This document shows, piece after piece, positions 9,165 to 17,084 of a stretch of 64,000 bases of DNA. Position 1 is the first letter of the stretch. Each line of letters starts with the position of its first letter. Made by a program: the position numbers and the translations under genes. Source of the DNA: Blastomonas sp. SL216. Lineage in GTDB: Bacteria > Pseudomonadota > Alphaproteobacteria > Sphingomonadales > Sphingomonadaceae. The notes under the pieces are model-generated. The model saw only the letters and a list, made by a program, of their open reading frames with translations. It had not been told where the DNA came from and did no database searches. The stretch lies in the NCBI GenBank assembly GCA_026625625.1, contig CP113055.1, positions 3,517,001 to 3,581,000 on the forward strand. Direction: 5' to 3'.

Positions 9165-9707
9165 ATGCACTTTCTGAACCTTCGGCCGGGGCGCTTTGCC
9201 CCGGCCTTTTTGCTTGCTGCGCTGCTGGCGTCCGTGCCCCAGGCTGCGCTCGCCCAGGGCGTTCCCCAAGCTGCGCAGCCGCCGATCTCGGTCGAGCCGG
9301 TGCCCAGCGAGCTGGAGCTGGCCAAGCTGCTCTGGTCGACGATGACCGCGGTGCACCACGCCAATCTCTCGGGCAATTATTCGGTGCTGCGCGATATTTC
9401 CTCGCCCGGCTTTCAGGTGGTGAACAATGCCGCGCGGCTGGGCGAGATTTTCGCCAGCATCCGCGAGAGCCGGGTGGACCTGTCCAACGCGCTTCTGCTG
9501 GCCCCCACCTATACCGAACCGCCATCGGTGGTGGAGCCTGGCGTCATCCGCGTTCGCGGCTATTTCGGGCTTCGGCCCACCGCGATCTTCTTCGATTTCT
9601 TCTTTCAATGGGTGGAAGGGCGCTGGCGGCTGCACGGGGTGTCGATCAGCCCGCAGGCGATAGCGTCGGAAGAAGCACCCGAACGGGGACGCACCTCGAC
9701 CCGCTGA
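9165..9707 (+). CDS. Exported NTF2-like protein next to the adhesin
   Basis: 180 residues starting at an ATG preceded by AAGGA, 26 bp after the adhesin stop, so probably co-transcribed. Residues 1-31 are a signal peptide (FAPAFLLAALLASVPQAALA). The mature part (ELAKLLWSTMTAVHHANLSG through FFDFFFQWVEGRWRLHGVSI) has the helix plus curved-sheet pattern of NTF2/SnoaL-like domains, ending in the typical W.L.GVSI strand; this is fold inference. No catalytic residues are recognised. Residence in the periplasm and a role connected with the adhesin are suggested only by position. Confidence 0.75.
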   Translation: MHFLNLRPGRFAPAFLLAALLASVPQAALAQGVPQAAQPPISVEPVPSELELAKLLWSTMTAVHHANLSGNYSVLRDISSPGFQVVNNAARLGEIFASIRESRVDLSNALLLAPTYTEPPSVVEPGVIRVRGYFGLRPTAIFFDFFFQWVEGRWRLHGVSISPQAIASEEAPERGRTSTR

Positions 9708-9751
9708 CACGGCTGCTTGACCGGGGCGCACATTCCGGCTTCCCCCGGCCC

Positions 9752-9780
9752 GAAACCGCGCGCATATAGCGCCCGGTTTC
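9752..9780. promoter_or_regulatory. Strong hairpin in the metZ leader
   Basis: GAAACCG (9752-9758) pairs with CGGTTTC (9774-9780). After a C/C mismatch, GCGC (9760-9763) pairs with GCGC (9769-9772) around an ATATA loop. It lies 26 bases before the metZ ATG and 45 bases after the NTF2-like gene. Without a T-run it is not a clear terminator. It could be a terminator or a leader structure of metZ. It does not resemble the SAM-II consensus as I know it. Confidence 0.5.
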
Positions 9781-9806
9781 CTTATCGCAGATCATAGGCC
9801 AAGACG

Positions 9807-11015
9807 ATGAAGCGCAATTCCGGACAAGACCCCGCCATCACCAGCCGCTGGCGTCCCGCCACCCGCGCGATCCGCGGTGGCACCGCGCGCAGCGAATTCG
9901 GCGAGACTTCCGAAGCGCTGTTCCTGACCTCGGGCTATGCCTATGACTGCGCCGAAGATGCCGCCGCGCGGTTCAACGGCGAACAGGCCGGCATGACCTA
10001 TAGCCGGTTGCAGAATCCCACGGTCGAGATGCTGGAAAAGCGCATCTCGCTGATGGAAGGCGCAGAGGCAACGCGCTGCATGGCGAGCGGCATGGCGGCA
10101 ATGACGGCGGCTTTGCTCTGCCAGCTGCAGATGGGCGATCATGTGGTCGCCAGCCGCGCGCTGTTCGGTTCGTGCCGCTGGCTGACCGACAGTTTGCTGC
10201 CCAAGTTCGGCATCGAGACCACGATCATCGATGGGCGCGAGCTCGATCAGTGGGAGGCGGCGATCCGTCCGAACACCAAGGTGTTCTTCTTCGAAACGCC
10301 CGCCAACCCGACGATGGACATCATCGACCTCAAGGCGGTGTGTGACATCGCCCGTGCGCGTGGCATTACCAGCGTGGTCGACAATGCCTTTGCCACCAAT
10401 GTGCTGCAGCGGCCGATGGAATTTGGCGCGGATGTCGTCGCCTATAGCGCCACCAAGATGATGGACGGCCAGGGCCGCGTGCTGGCTGGCGCGGTTTGCG
10501 GTACCGATGATTTCATCAACAACACGCTGCTGCCGTTCACCCGCAACACCGGCCCGACGCTGAGCGCGTTCAACGCCTGGGTTGTGCTCAAGGGTCTGGA
10601 AACGCTGGACCTGCGCATCCGCCGCCAGAGCGAAAATGCGCTCAAGGTGGCAAGCTTCCTGGAAGGCCGGGTCGAGCGGGTCAACTATCCGGGCCTGCCC
10701 AGCCATCCGCAGCACAATCTCGCGATGGCGCAGATGGAAGCCGCCGGGCCGATCTTCTCGCTCTATGTCGGCGGCGGCCGAGCCCGCGCCCATGCACTGC
10801 TCAACGCGCTCGAGCTGGTCGATATCTCGAACAATATCGGCGATTCCCGCTCGCTGATGACGCATCCCAGCTCCACCACCCACCACGGCCTGGGCGAGGA
10901 AGCGCGGCTGGCCGTCGGCATCACCGAGGACATGCTGCGGCTCAATGTGGGGCTCGAGGATGTCGAGGACGTGATCGAGGATCTCGACCGGGCACTGGGC
11001 AAGGCGGGGCTCTAA
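9807..11015 (+). CDS. metZ: O-succinylhomoserine sulfhydrylase
   Basis: 402-residue PLP enzyme of the Cys/Met metabolism family, making homocysteine from O-succinylhomoserine and sulfide. The family marks are clear: RGGTARSEFGETSEALFLTS at the N-terminus, YSRLQNPTVEMLEKRI, GMAAMTAALL, and the PLP-lysine segment VVAYSATKMMDGQGR near residue 215. The SATK-DGQGR form, with EFGETSEA, is typical of MetZ rather than MetB or MetC. The C-terminus SSTTHHGLGEEARLAVGI is complete. It is monocistronic by spacing and uses the sulfide delivered by the sulfite reductase operon at the left edge. The ribosome site (AGG) is weak. Confidence 0.93.
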   Translation: MKRNSGQDPAITSRWRPATRAIRGGTARSEFGETSEALFLTSGYAYDCAEDAAARFNGEQAGMTYSRLQNPTVEMLEKRISLMEGAEATRCMASGMAAMTAALLCQLQMGDHVVASRALFGSCRWLTDSLLPKFGIETTIIDGRELDQWEAAIRPNTKVFFFETPANPTMDIIDLKAVCDIARARGITSVVDNAFATNVLQRPMEFGADVVAYSATKMMDGQGRVLAGAVCGTDDFINNTLLPFTRNTGPTLSAFNAWVVLKGLETLDLRIRRQSENALKVASFLEGRVERVNYPGLPSHPQHNLAMAQMEAAGPIFSLYVGGGRARAHALLNALELVDISNNIGDSRSLMTHPSSTTHHGLGEEARLAVGITEDMLRLNVGLEDVEDVIEDLDRALGKAGL

Positions 11016-11037
11016 GCCTTTCACTGTCCGGCAGGAG

Positions 11038-11137
11038 CTACCCCCAACCCCTCCCTTTCGGGGAGGGGAGCAGGTTGCGCAAATGGACAATCCTCACGCG
11101 TTCCCCTCCCTGAAAGGGAGGGGCTGGGGGTGGGTAG
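11038..11137. repeat. Long imperfect inverted repeat between metZ and blaI
   Basis: An arm starting CTACCCCCAACCCCTCCC (11038) is mirrored by a GGGAGGGGCTGGGGG-type arm ending at 11137, with smaller hairpins inside each arm (CCCCTCCC/GGGAGGGG). It belongs to the same GC-rich palindrome type found at 31600, 40620 and 57779. It can also act as the metZ transcription terminator. Confidence 0.7.
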
Positions 11138-11170
11138 GCGGCTGCAACCCGACCGCCGCACGAAAACCGT

Positions 11171-11206
11171 TTACACGCGTAGTCGTTTCGATTACACCCG
11201 TAGTCG
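11171..11206. promoter_or_regulatory. Tandem BlaI-type operators
   Basis: Two copies of TTACACnCGTAGTCG lie at 11171-11185 and 11192-11206, 21 bp apart, i.e. two helical turns. The half-site arrangement (TACA.nn.GTA) is that of BlaI/MecI/CopY operators. They lie 26-61 bp upstream of the blaI-like ATG and would allow autorepression of the blaI-M56 pair. Confidence 0.7.
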
Positions 11207-11231
11207 AACGCTATAAGGGTAAGGTGATTCG

Positions 11232-11603
11232 ATGGCTCCCGAACGGATCAGTGATGCAGAACATGCGGTGATGGAGGTGCTGTGGCAGCGCGCTCCGTTG
11301 ACCGCGACGGAGGTGGCGGACGCCCTGGCCGATGCGCGCGAATGGTCGCTGCAGACGGTCAAGACGCTGCTGTCGCGGCTCACCAACAAGGGCGCGGTGT
11401 CCTATGACCAGGACGGCCGCCGTTATCTCTACAGCCCCATATTGGAGCGCGAGGATTATGTCGGCGATGAATCGCGGCGGTTGGTCGATCGCCTGTTCGG
11501 CGGCCGGGCCGCGCCGCTTATCGCGCATCTGGCAGAACAGCAGAAATTCACGGCGGAGGACCTGGCCGAGATCGAGCGGCTGATCGGGGAGTTGAAGTCA
11601 TGA
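11232..11603 (+). CDS. blaI: BlaI/MecI-family transcriptional repressor
   Basis: 123 residues. Winged-helix repressor that binds TACA-type operators as a dimer and is inactivated by cleavage once its partner sensor is triggered. Visible are ISDAEHAVMEVLWQRAPLTA, the recognition helix region EWSLQTVKTLLSRLTNKGAV, and the wing DGRRYLYSPILEREDY, followed by the dimerisation helices. The start is the ATG at 11232, preceded by AAGG. Its stop overlaps the start of the M56 sensor as ATGA, the classic BlaI-BlaR1 arrangement. Two candidate operators lie immediately upstream. No beta-lactamase gene is adjacent, so the regulon is unknown. Confidence 0.92.
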   Translation: MAPERISDAEHAVMEVLWQRAPLTATEVADALADAREWSLQTVKTLLSRLTNKGAVSYDQDGRRYLYSPILEREDYVGDESRRLVDRLFGGRAAPLIAHLAEQQKFTAEDLAEIERLIGELKS

Positions 11604-13426
11604 CCGGGGAATGGCTCTCACTGGACGGGATGTCCGATTTCGCGCACGGCGTGTCCGGGCAATGGCTGGTCGATACGCTGATCGTCACCGCCGCGCTGAT
11701 GGCCCTGGTGCTGGTGCTGCGCCGCCCGGTGGCCAAGCATTTCGGCGCTGAAATGGCCTATGCGCTGTGGGCTATCCCGCTCGCCAGGCTGTTCATGCCG
11801 CCGCTCACCCGCACCATCGAGGTGCAGATGACCGAACCCGCCGTGCCTGAAATGGCCGATGGCGCAAGCGCCATCATCCCCGCAGCCGTCGCTGCCGCCC
11901 CTGCCGACGCGATGCCCGATCCCGGTCTGGTCCAGAACCTGCTGGCCGATACCGACTGGTTCGCGCTGGGGGTGACGGTGTGGCTGTGCGGCGCGGCGAT
12001 CTTCCTGATCGCGCAGCTGTCCGCCTATCTGCAGAACCGGCGCGAGCTGCTGGAGGATGCAGTCGAAGTCTCGCGCATCGACGATATTCGCGTGATCGAG
12101 ATTGCAGGCATTGCAGGCCCGTTCGCCTTTGGCTTGTGGAAGCGTTACATTGCGCTTCCCATCGGCTTTACCCGCGATTTCAATCCGGTCGAGCGTGAGC
12201 TGGCGCTGGCGCACGAACGCAGCCACCACCGCGCGGGCGATCTCTGGGCCAATTTCGCGGCGCTTGGCATGCTGTCGCTGCACTGGTTCAACCCCATAGC
12301 CTGGATGGCCTGGCGTGCCTTCCGCTTCGACCAGGAGGCGGCCTGCGATGCCCGTGTGCTGCGTCGCCGCACCAGCGCCGAACGCATGGCTTATGCCCGC
12401 GCCATCGCCAAGGCCGCGACCGGGCAGACGCTCGCCTTTGCCAGCCCGCTCAACCCCAAGGACAAGATCGTGGAGCGCCTGAAGATCATGAAGCAGACTG
12501 AAACCTCACGCGGCCGCAAATGGCTGGGTGGTACCCTGATCGGCTCGGGCCTGATCACCGCGATGGCGATGACCGCAACGGTCAGCTACGCGATCCAGCC
12601 GGTGGAGCCTGAAACGCCCGAAGCGCCGCGCGCACCTGACGCACCTGAAGTGCCTGATGCACCGGAAGCGCCTGACGCTCCCGAAGCTCCCTCGGTTGAG
12701 GTCGATGACGGCGTCTATGTGTACAAGCTGCGCCGCGACGATGGAAAGCAGGTCGTGCTGCGCCTTAACCGACCCGCGCGCCAGAAGGAACTCGACCGGA
12801 TGGCCGTCGATGCGGAACGCTCGCGTGCCGATGCGGAATGGGCGATGATAGAAGCGGATCGCGCGCGTGCCGAAGCTGATCGGGCCGCAAGCCAGGCTGA
12901 TCGGGCTGCAGCAGAGGCGGAGCGCGATCGCGCCCGGGCCATGGCGCGCGCCTCGCGAGTTATCGTGCGCACCGGGAAGCCCGGCGACAATGTGATCGAG
13001 CTGGGTGAGCGGCACACGCTTCGCATCCAGACCACCGATTGCGACGGGAAGTCGAAGTCCGCCGCGTTCATGACCCAGACCGAAACCCGCGATGGCCAGG
13101 TGACGCGCACCAAGGTCGTCACCTGCGGCCAGGTAATGCCCGACGAGGCGGAAATCGCGGCGCAGATCGAGCGGGGCATGGCTGAAGGTCGCAAGTCGAT
13201 GGAGCGCGCCCGCGCCGAAATCCGCCGCAACCCCCATCTGAGCGCCAGCGAGCGTGCCGAGGCCCTGCGCGGCATTGACGAAGGTTTGCGCGAAATGCGT
13301 GCAGGCCTGGCCGAAGCGCGCCGCGACATGCGTCGTGACATGGCAGAGGCCCGGCGCGAAATGAGCAGGGTTCCGGCCCCGCCCGAAGCGCCCGAACCGC
13401 CCGCTCCTCCGGCGCGGACCTGGTGA
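11600..13426 (+). CDS. BlaR1/MecR1-like M56 membrane peptidase sensor with long coiled-coil tail
   Basis: 608 residues. Zinc metalloprotease sensor expected to cleave the partner repressor. Membrane segments are visible near residues 24-40, 52-70 and 121-143. The zinc motif HERSH is at 205-209, followed by the EAACD segment (about 246-250) typical of M56 enzymes, and a further membrane segment is at about 309-331. Beyond it, instead of the penicillin-binding domain of true BlaR1, there is a Pro/Ala/Asp-Glu repeat (PDAPEAPDAPEAP, 345-365), then an Ala/Arg/Glu-rich coiled coil (about 397-450), a small domain with two cysteines (CDGKSKSA... VTCGQV), a second charged helix and a Pro-rich end. The signal sensed is unknown. 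Translationally coupled to blaI. Confidence 0.88.
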   Translation: MTGEWLSLDGMSDFAHGVSGQWLVDTLIVTAALMALVLVLRRPVAKHFGAEMAYALWAIPLARLFMPPLTRTIEVQMTEPAVPEMADGASAIIPAAVAAAPADAMPDPGLVQNLLADTDWFALGVTVWLCGAAIFLIAQLSAYLQNRRELLEDAVEVSRIDDIRVIEIAGIAGPFAFGLWKRYIALPIGFTRDFNPVERELALAHERSHHRAGDLWANFAALGMLSLHWFNPIAWMAWRAFRFDQEAACDARVLRRRTSAERMAYARAIAKAATGQTLAFASPLNPKDKIVERLKIMKQTETSRGRKWLGGTLIGSGLITAMAMTATVSYAIQPVEPETPEAPRAPDAPEVPDAPEAPDAPEAPSVEVDDGVYVYKLRRDDGKQVVLRLNRPARQKELDRMAVDAERSRADAEWAMIEADRARAEADRAASQADRAAAEAERDRARAMARASRVIVRTGKPGDNVIELGERHTLRIQTTDCDGKSKSAAFMTQTETRDGQVTRTKVVTCGQVMPDEAEIAAQIERGMAEGRKSMERARAEIRRNPHLSASERAEALRGIDEGLREMRAGLAEARRDMRRDMAEARREMSRVPAPPEAPEPPAPPARTW

Positions 13427-13435
13427 CAATGCGAT

Positions 13436-13474
13436 GGGGCTGCGCGGCAAAAGTTGCGCAGCCCCTTTCGTTTC
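13436..13474 (+). terminator. Rho-independent terminator after the blaI-M56 operon
   Basis: GGGGCTGCGC (13436-13445) pairs perfectly with GCGCAGCCCC (13456-13465) around a 10-base loop, followed by TTTCGTTT. It separates the sensor operon from the MBL-fold gene. Confidence 0.85.
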
Positions 13475-13501
13475 CGGGCCATTGGTGCCACCTAGGGCCA
13501 C

Positions 13502-14401
13502 ATGGAACTGCCTGCTGATCTGCCCACCGGCCTTGCCGAGACGCTCGAACCGCTTGTCCGCCGCGTGCTGGCCGGCAATCCCTCGCCCTTCACCTATACC
13601 GGCACCCAGACCTATGTCGTGGGCAGCGGGGCCGATGTCGCGGTGATCGATCCGGGCCCGGCAGAGCCCGACCATATCGAGGCGATCCTGGCAACCGTGG
13701 GCGATGCGCGCATCGCCGCGATCATGTGCACCCATACGCACCGCGACCACAGCCCTGCCGCGGCACCGCTCAAGGCGCGGACGGGCGCGCCGATCATCGG
13801 CTGTGCACCGTTGATGCTGTCCGATGATGGCCCGCGATCGGACGAGGCGTTCGATACCAGCTATGCGCCCGACAGGGTGCTGGCCGATGGCGAACGCGTC
13901 TCGGGCGAAGGCTGGACGATCGAGGCGGTGGCGACGCCCGGCCATACCAGCAACCATCTGTGCCTGGCACTGGCCGAAAGCGGCGCCTTGTTCACCGGCG
14001 ATCATGTCATGGGCTGGTCGACCAGCGTCATCTCGCCGCCCGATGGCGACATGGCCGCCTATATGGCGAGCCTCGCCAAATTGCAGGAGCGCTCCGACCG
14101 CATCTATTATCCCGCGCATGGCCCGGCGGTGGAAAATCCCGCGCAGCTGGTGCGCGGCATGATGGGCCATCGCAAGCAGCGCGAACGCCAGGTGCTGCGC
14201 CAGCTCGAGGCGGGGCCGCAGACCATCGCCGCGATGGTGCCTGAGATGTACAAGGGCATAGACAACCGGCTCTACGGCGCGGCCGGCCGATCGGTGCTCG
14301 CGCATCTGATCGACCTGGAACATCGCGGCGCTGTGGCGCGCGATGGCGAGCTCTGGCAGCTATCGGCCAGCGCGCTCGAACCTGCAAACAGCGTTTCGTA
14401 A
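13502..14401 (+). CDS. MBL-fold metallo-hydrolase (LACTB2-like)
   Basis: 299 residues. The metallo-beta-lactamase fold zinc motif THTHRDH is at residues 77-83, with further ligands in TPGHTSNHLCL and LFTGDHVMGW and a final histidine in YYPAHGP. The C-terminal ~70 residues (ERQVLRQLEAGPQTIAAMV onward) form a winged-helix-like extension, as in LACTB2-type hydrolases and RNases. A true beta-lactamase is unlikely: there is no signal peptide and the architecture differs. The substrate is unknown; thioester or RNA cleavage is known in the family. It stands alone between a terminator and a membrane protein gene, so it is not part of the blaI operon by sequence signals. Confidence 0.85.
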   Translation: MELPADLPTGLAETLEPLVRRVLAGNPSPFTYTGTQTYVVGSGADVAVIDPGPAEPDHIEAILATVGDARIAAIMCTHTHRDHSPAAAPLKARTGAPIIGCAPLMLSDDGPRSDEAFDTSYAPDRVLADGERVSGEGWTIEAVATPGHTSNHLCLALAESGALFTGDHVMGWSTSVISPPDGDMAAYMASLAKLQERSDRIYYPAHGPAVENPAQLVRGMMGHRKQRERQVLRQLEAGPQTIAAMVPEMYKGIDNRLYGAAGRSVLAHLIDLEHRGAVARDGELWQLSASALEPANSVS

Positions 14402-14450
14402 ACCCGCCGCATCGCGCTATGCTCCTGCCGGGTCCGGGGGGAGTCGAAAC

Positions 14451-15221
14451 ATGGCAACTGTGGCGTTTGCAGCCCGCTCGGGAAACCGGGCCAATCGTTT
14501 TTATGCCTATATGGCACTGGCAATGCTGCTCCTGGTGCTGGCAGGGTTCAGCGGCAACTGGCTGAGGGGCTTTTCCACCTTTGCCGCGCCGCCGCTGATC
14601 CATTTCCATGCGATCGTGTTCATGGGATGGATAGTGCTGTTCACCACACAGGCCTGGCTGGCCTACAAGGGGCCGCCGGGCGCTCACCGGCTGCTGGGGC
14701 GCCTGTTGGCAGGCTGGCTGCTGCTGATGGTCGTCAGCGGCCTTTGGGTTCTGGCCTTCATGGCGCAGAACGGGCGCACACCGTTCTTCTTTCAGCCGCA
14801 ACTGCTGCTGGTGGCGGATTCCGTTAACATGATCGGGTCCATTGCGGTGGTGCTGGCGGCGCTGGCACTGCGCGGCAAGCCGGAATGGCACATGCGGTTG
14901 CAGCTTTGCGCTACCTCCAGCCTCATCGCGCCGGGCATCGGCCGGCTGCTGCCCATGCCGTTCATGATCCCCTGGTCGTGGCAGATAGCTCTGGTGGTGA
15001 CGGCGATCTTTCCGCTGATCGGCATGGCGCGCGACAAGCGCGTGATCGGCCGGGTGCACCCGGCCTGGTATTGGGGGCTCGCCTCGGTGATCGTGCAGCT
15101 CGCGCTGGTTCAGCTCATCACGTTCTCGCCCCTGGGCGATGCGATCTATGCCTGGGTCGTGGCAGGTTCGCCGGGAGAGGCCATTTCCGGCCTTGCATTT
15201 CCGCCACCGCCCCCGATGTAA
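14451..15221 (+). CDS. Polytopic inner-membrane protein, unknown function
   Basis: 256 residues starting at the ATG at 14451, with a GGGGGGAG ribosome site upstream. About six or seven hydrophobic segments are visible, e.g. ALAMLLLVLAGFSGNW, PLIHFHAIVFMGWIVLFTTQ, LLAGWLLLMVVSGLWVLAFM, VADSVNMIGSIAVVLAALAL and IALVVTAIFPLIGMA. The HFHAIVFMGW histidines, a central KGPPGAHRLLGRL loop and HPAWYWG near the end recall haem- or quinone-binding small membrane proteins, but no family is certain. It sits 50 bp after the MBL gene and 83 bp before nadA. The tail ends in PPPPPM. Confidence 0.75.
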   Translation: MATVAFAARSGNRANRFYAYMALAMLLLVLAGFSGNWLRGFSTFAAPPLIHFHAIVFMGWIVLFTTQAWLAYKGPPGAHRLLGRLLAGWLLLMVVSGLWVLAFMAQNGRTPFFFQPQLLLVADSVNMIGSIAVVLAALALRGKPEWHMRLQLCATSSLIAPGIGRLLPMPFMIPWSWQIALVVTAIFPLIGMARDKRVIGRVHPAWYWGLASVIVQLALVQLITFSPLGDAIYAWVVAGSPGEAISGLAFPPPPPM

Positions 15222-15304
15222 CGGGCCATCGATCAATTGCCCTCGGCCCGCCCCGCGTCTAGGGAAGGGGAGAGGGCATTGGTGCCCCGTGTTGAGGAAC
15301 TGCC

Positions 15305-16312
15305 ATGACTGCACAACCCCGCGAAAACCTTTCCGGCCTGGACCTGCGCGCCGAGATCGACCGGCTGCGCAAGGAGAAGAACGCGGTCATCCTGGCGCAT
15401 TATTACCAGAAGCCCGAGATTCAGGATCTCGCTGATTTTGTCGGGGATTCGCTGGAGCTGTCGCGCATCGCGGCGGAGACCGATGCCGATGTGATCGCCT
15501 TTTGCGGCGTCAAGTTCATGGCGGAAACCGCCAAGATCCTCTCGCCCGACAAGATCGTCATCCTGCCCGACATGGACGCGGGCTGTTCGCTCGAGGACAG
15601 CTGCCCGCCGGACAAGTTTGCCGCGTTCCGCGCGCAGCACCCTGACCATATCGCGCTGACCTATATCAACTGCTCGGCCGCGGTGAAGGCGCTGTCCGAC
15701 ATCATCGTGACATCGTCGTCGGCGGAAAAGATCCTCAGCCAGATCCCGGCGGACCAGAAGATCATCTTCGGCCCCGACAAGCATCTGGGCGGCTATCTGC
15801 AGCGCAAGCTGGGCCGCGAGATGCTGTTGTGGCCGGGCGTGTGCATCGTCCACGAGGCGTTCAGCGAGACCGAACTGCTCAAGCTCAAGGCGCAGCATCC
15901 CGATGCCCCGGTGGCGGCGCACCCGGAATGCCCGCCGCATATCCTGGACCATGCCGATATGGTGGGTTCGACCAGCGCGATCCTGAAATTCGCCAAGGAA
16001 ACGACCAGCGAAACCGTGATCGTGGCGACCGAGCCGCACATCATCCACCAGATGGAAAAGGCGGTGCCCGAAAAGACGTTCATCGGCGCGCCGGGGGCGG
16101 ACGGCAACTGCAACTGCAACATCTGCCCGTACATGGCGCTCAACACGATGGAAAAGCTCTATGTCGCGCTGCGCGATCTGGAGCCGCGCATCGAGCTGGA
16201 CGAGGAACTGCGCATCAAGGCGAAGAAGTCGCTCGACCGGATGCTCGAAATGGCGAGCAGCACGGTGGGCCAGGGCGATCTGGGCCGCCCCGATCTTGCG
16301 CATCAGGGCTGA
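15305..16312 (+). CDS. nadA: Quinolinate synthase
   Basis: 335-residue [4Fe-4S] enzyme condensing iminoaspartate with dihydroxyacetone phosphate to quinolinate in NAD synthesis. Family marks are KNAVILAHYYQKPEIQDLAD, FCGVKFMAETAKIL, LPDMDAGCSLEDSC and TYINCSAAVKALSDIIVTSS. The cluster cysteines are C123 in INCSA, one in HPECPPHILDHADMVGSTS, and one in the C-terminal NCNCNICPYMALNTMEKL. Length is normal. The ATG follows GAGGAAC. nadB and nadC are not in the window. It converges on the acyltransferase gene with only 9 bp between stop codons and no obvious terminator. Confidence 0.95.
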   Translation: MTAQPRENLSGLDLRAEIDRLRKEKNAVILAHYYQKPEIQDLADFVGDSLELSRIAAETDADVIAFCGVKFMAETAKILSPDKIVILPDMDAGCSLEDSCPPDKFAAFRAQHPDHIALTYINCSAAVKALSDIIVTSSSAEKILSQIPADQKIIFGPDKHLGGYLQRKLGREMLLWPGVCIVHEAFSETELLKLKAQHPDAPVAAHPECPPHILDHADMVGSTSAILKFAKETTSETVIVATEPHIIHQMEKAVPEKTFIGAPGADGNCNCNICPYMALNTMEKLYVALRDLEPRIELDEELRIKAKKSLDRMLEMASSTVGQGDLGRPDLAHQG

Positions 16313-16321
16313 TTAAGCGCC

Positions 16322-16933
16322 TTATCGGTGCACCGCATTGCGCCCCGCCATCGCCGAATAAAAGGCGAAGGCGGGCGCCATGTCGGCCTCATAGTCGCCG
16401 GTCGGGTGGATGACGGGGCCCAGACCTGCGCGCCGGTTGCCATAATCCATGAAGCCGCAGACGATCGGCACGCCCGCGCCCAGCGCGATGCGGTAAAAGC
16501 CCGTGCGCCATGCGGTCACGGTCTTGCGGGTGCCTTCGGGCGCGATGGTGAGGATGAAGTCCTTGCGCGCCGCAAATTCGTCGATCATCTGCTGCACCAT
16601 GTCGCCCGCCGCGCTGCGATCCACCGGCACGCCGCCCATCTGGCGCATGAATGTGCCAAACGGCCAGCGAAACAGCGATGTCTTGGCCATGAAATGGGTC
16701 TGCAGCCCCAGCTCGCGCGTCACGCCCATGTAATTGGGGAAGTCCCAGTTGCTGGTGTGCGGCACGGCAATGATGATGTAGCGCCGGTCGGGTGGCGGCG
16801 TGCCCACCGCCGTGAAGCGGTGGCGGCGATAGATGAACATCAGCAGCGCATAGAGAGCCCTGGCCATCCAGCCGAGATGCGCGGTCGAAGGCTCGCGCGA
16901 TGCGCGTGGCTGCGGCTGGCTGGCGTTCATCAT
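16322..16933 (-). CDS. 1-acyl-glycerol-phosphate acyltransferase family protein
   Basis: 203 residues. PlsC-type fold with the catalytic HxxxxD motif in VPHTSNWDFPNYMG and the acceptor-binding motif in IAPEGTRKTVTAW. A short hydrophobic stretch near residue 25 (LYALLMFIYRRH) may anchor it to the membrane. There are two adjacent in-frame ATGs (16931-16933 and 16928-16930) after GGGGGACGG. Either could be the start; the second has the better spacing. Related proteins are annotated as phospholipid/glycerol acyltransferases of unknown acceptor, so the exact substrate is not assigned. Confidence 0.85.
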   Translation of the reverse strand: MMNASQPQPRASREPSTAHLGWMARALYALLMFIYRRHRFTAVGTPPPDRRYIIIAVPHTSNWDFPNYMGVTRELGLQTHFMAKTSLFRWPFGTFMRQMGGVPVDRSAAGDMVQQMIDEFAARKDFILTIAPEGTRKTVTAWRTGFYRIALGAGVPIVCGFMDYGNRRAGLGPVIHPTGDYEADMAPAFAFYSAMAGRNAVHR

Positions 16934-17084
16934 CCGTCCCCCATGCAGCGGCTTGTCCTCAAGGCGTGATAGCCATGGCACCGCTGTCAATCCTGATGCC
17001 TGTTGCCGCAAAGCGCCGGGCAGATCAACGGGGTTGCGCGCCGCAAGGCTGGCCGGGTTCAGCGGTTGTCGCTATCGTGCGGCG

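Noticed and set aside
9708-9806. SAM-II riboswitch upstream of metZ
   Set aside because: The conserved pseudoknot sequences I know for SAM-II are not present; only an unrelated hairpin is.
13502-14401. Beta-lactamase target of the blaI pair
   Set aside because: The MBL protein has no signal peptide, has a LACTB2-type C-terminal extension, and is separated from the blaI operon by a strong terminator.
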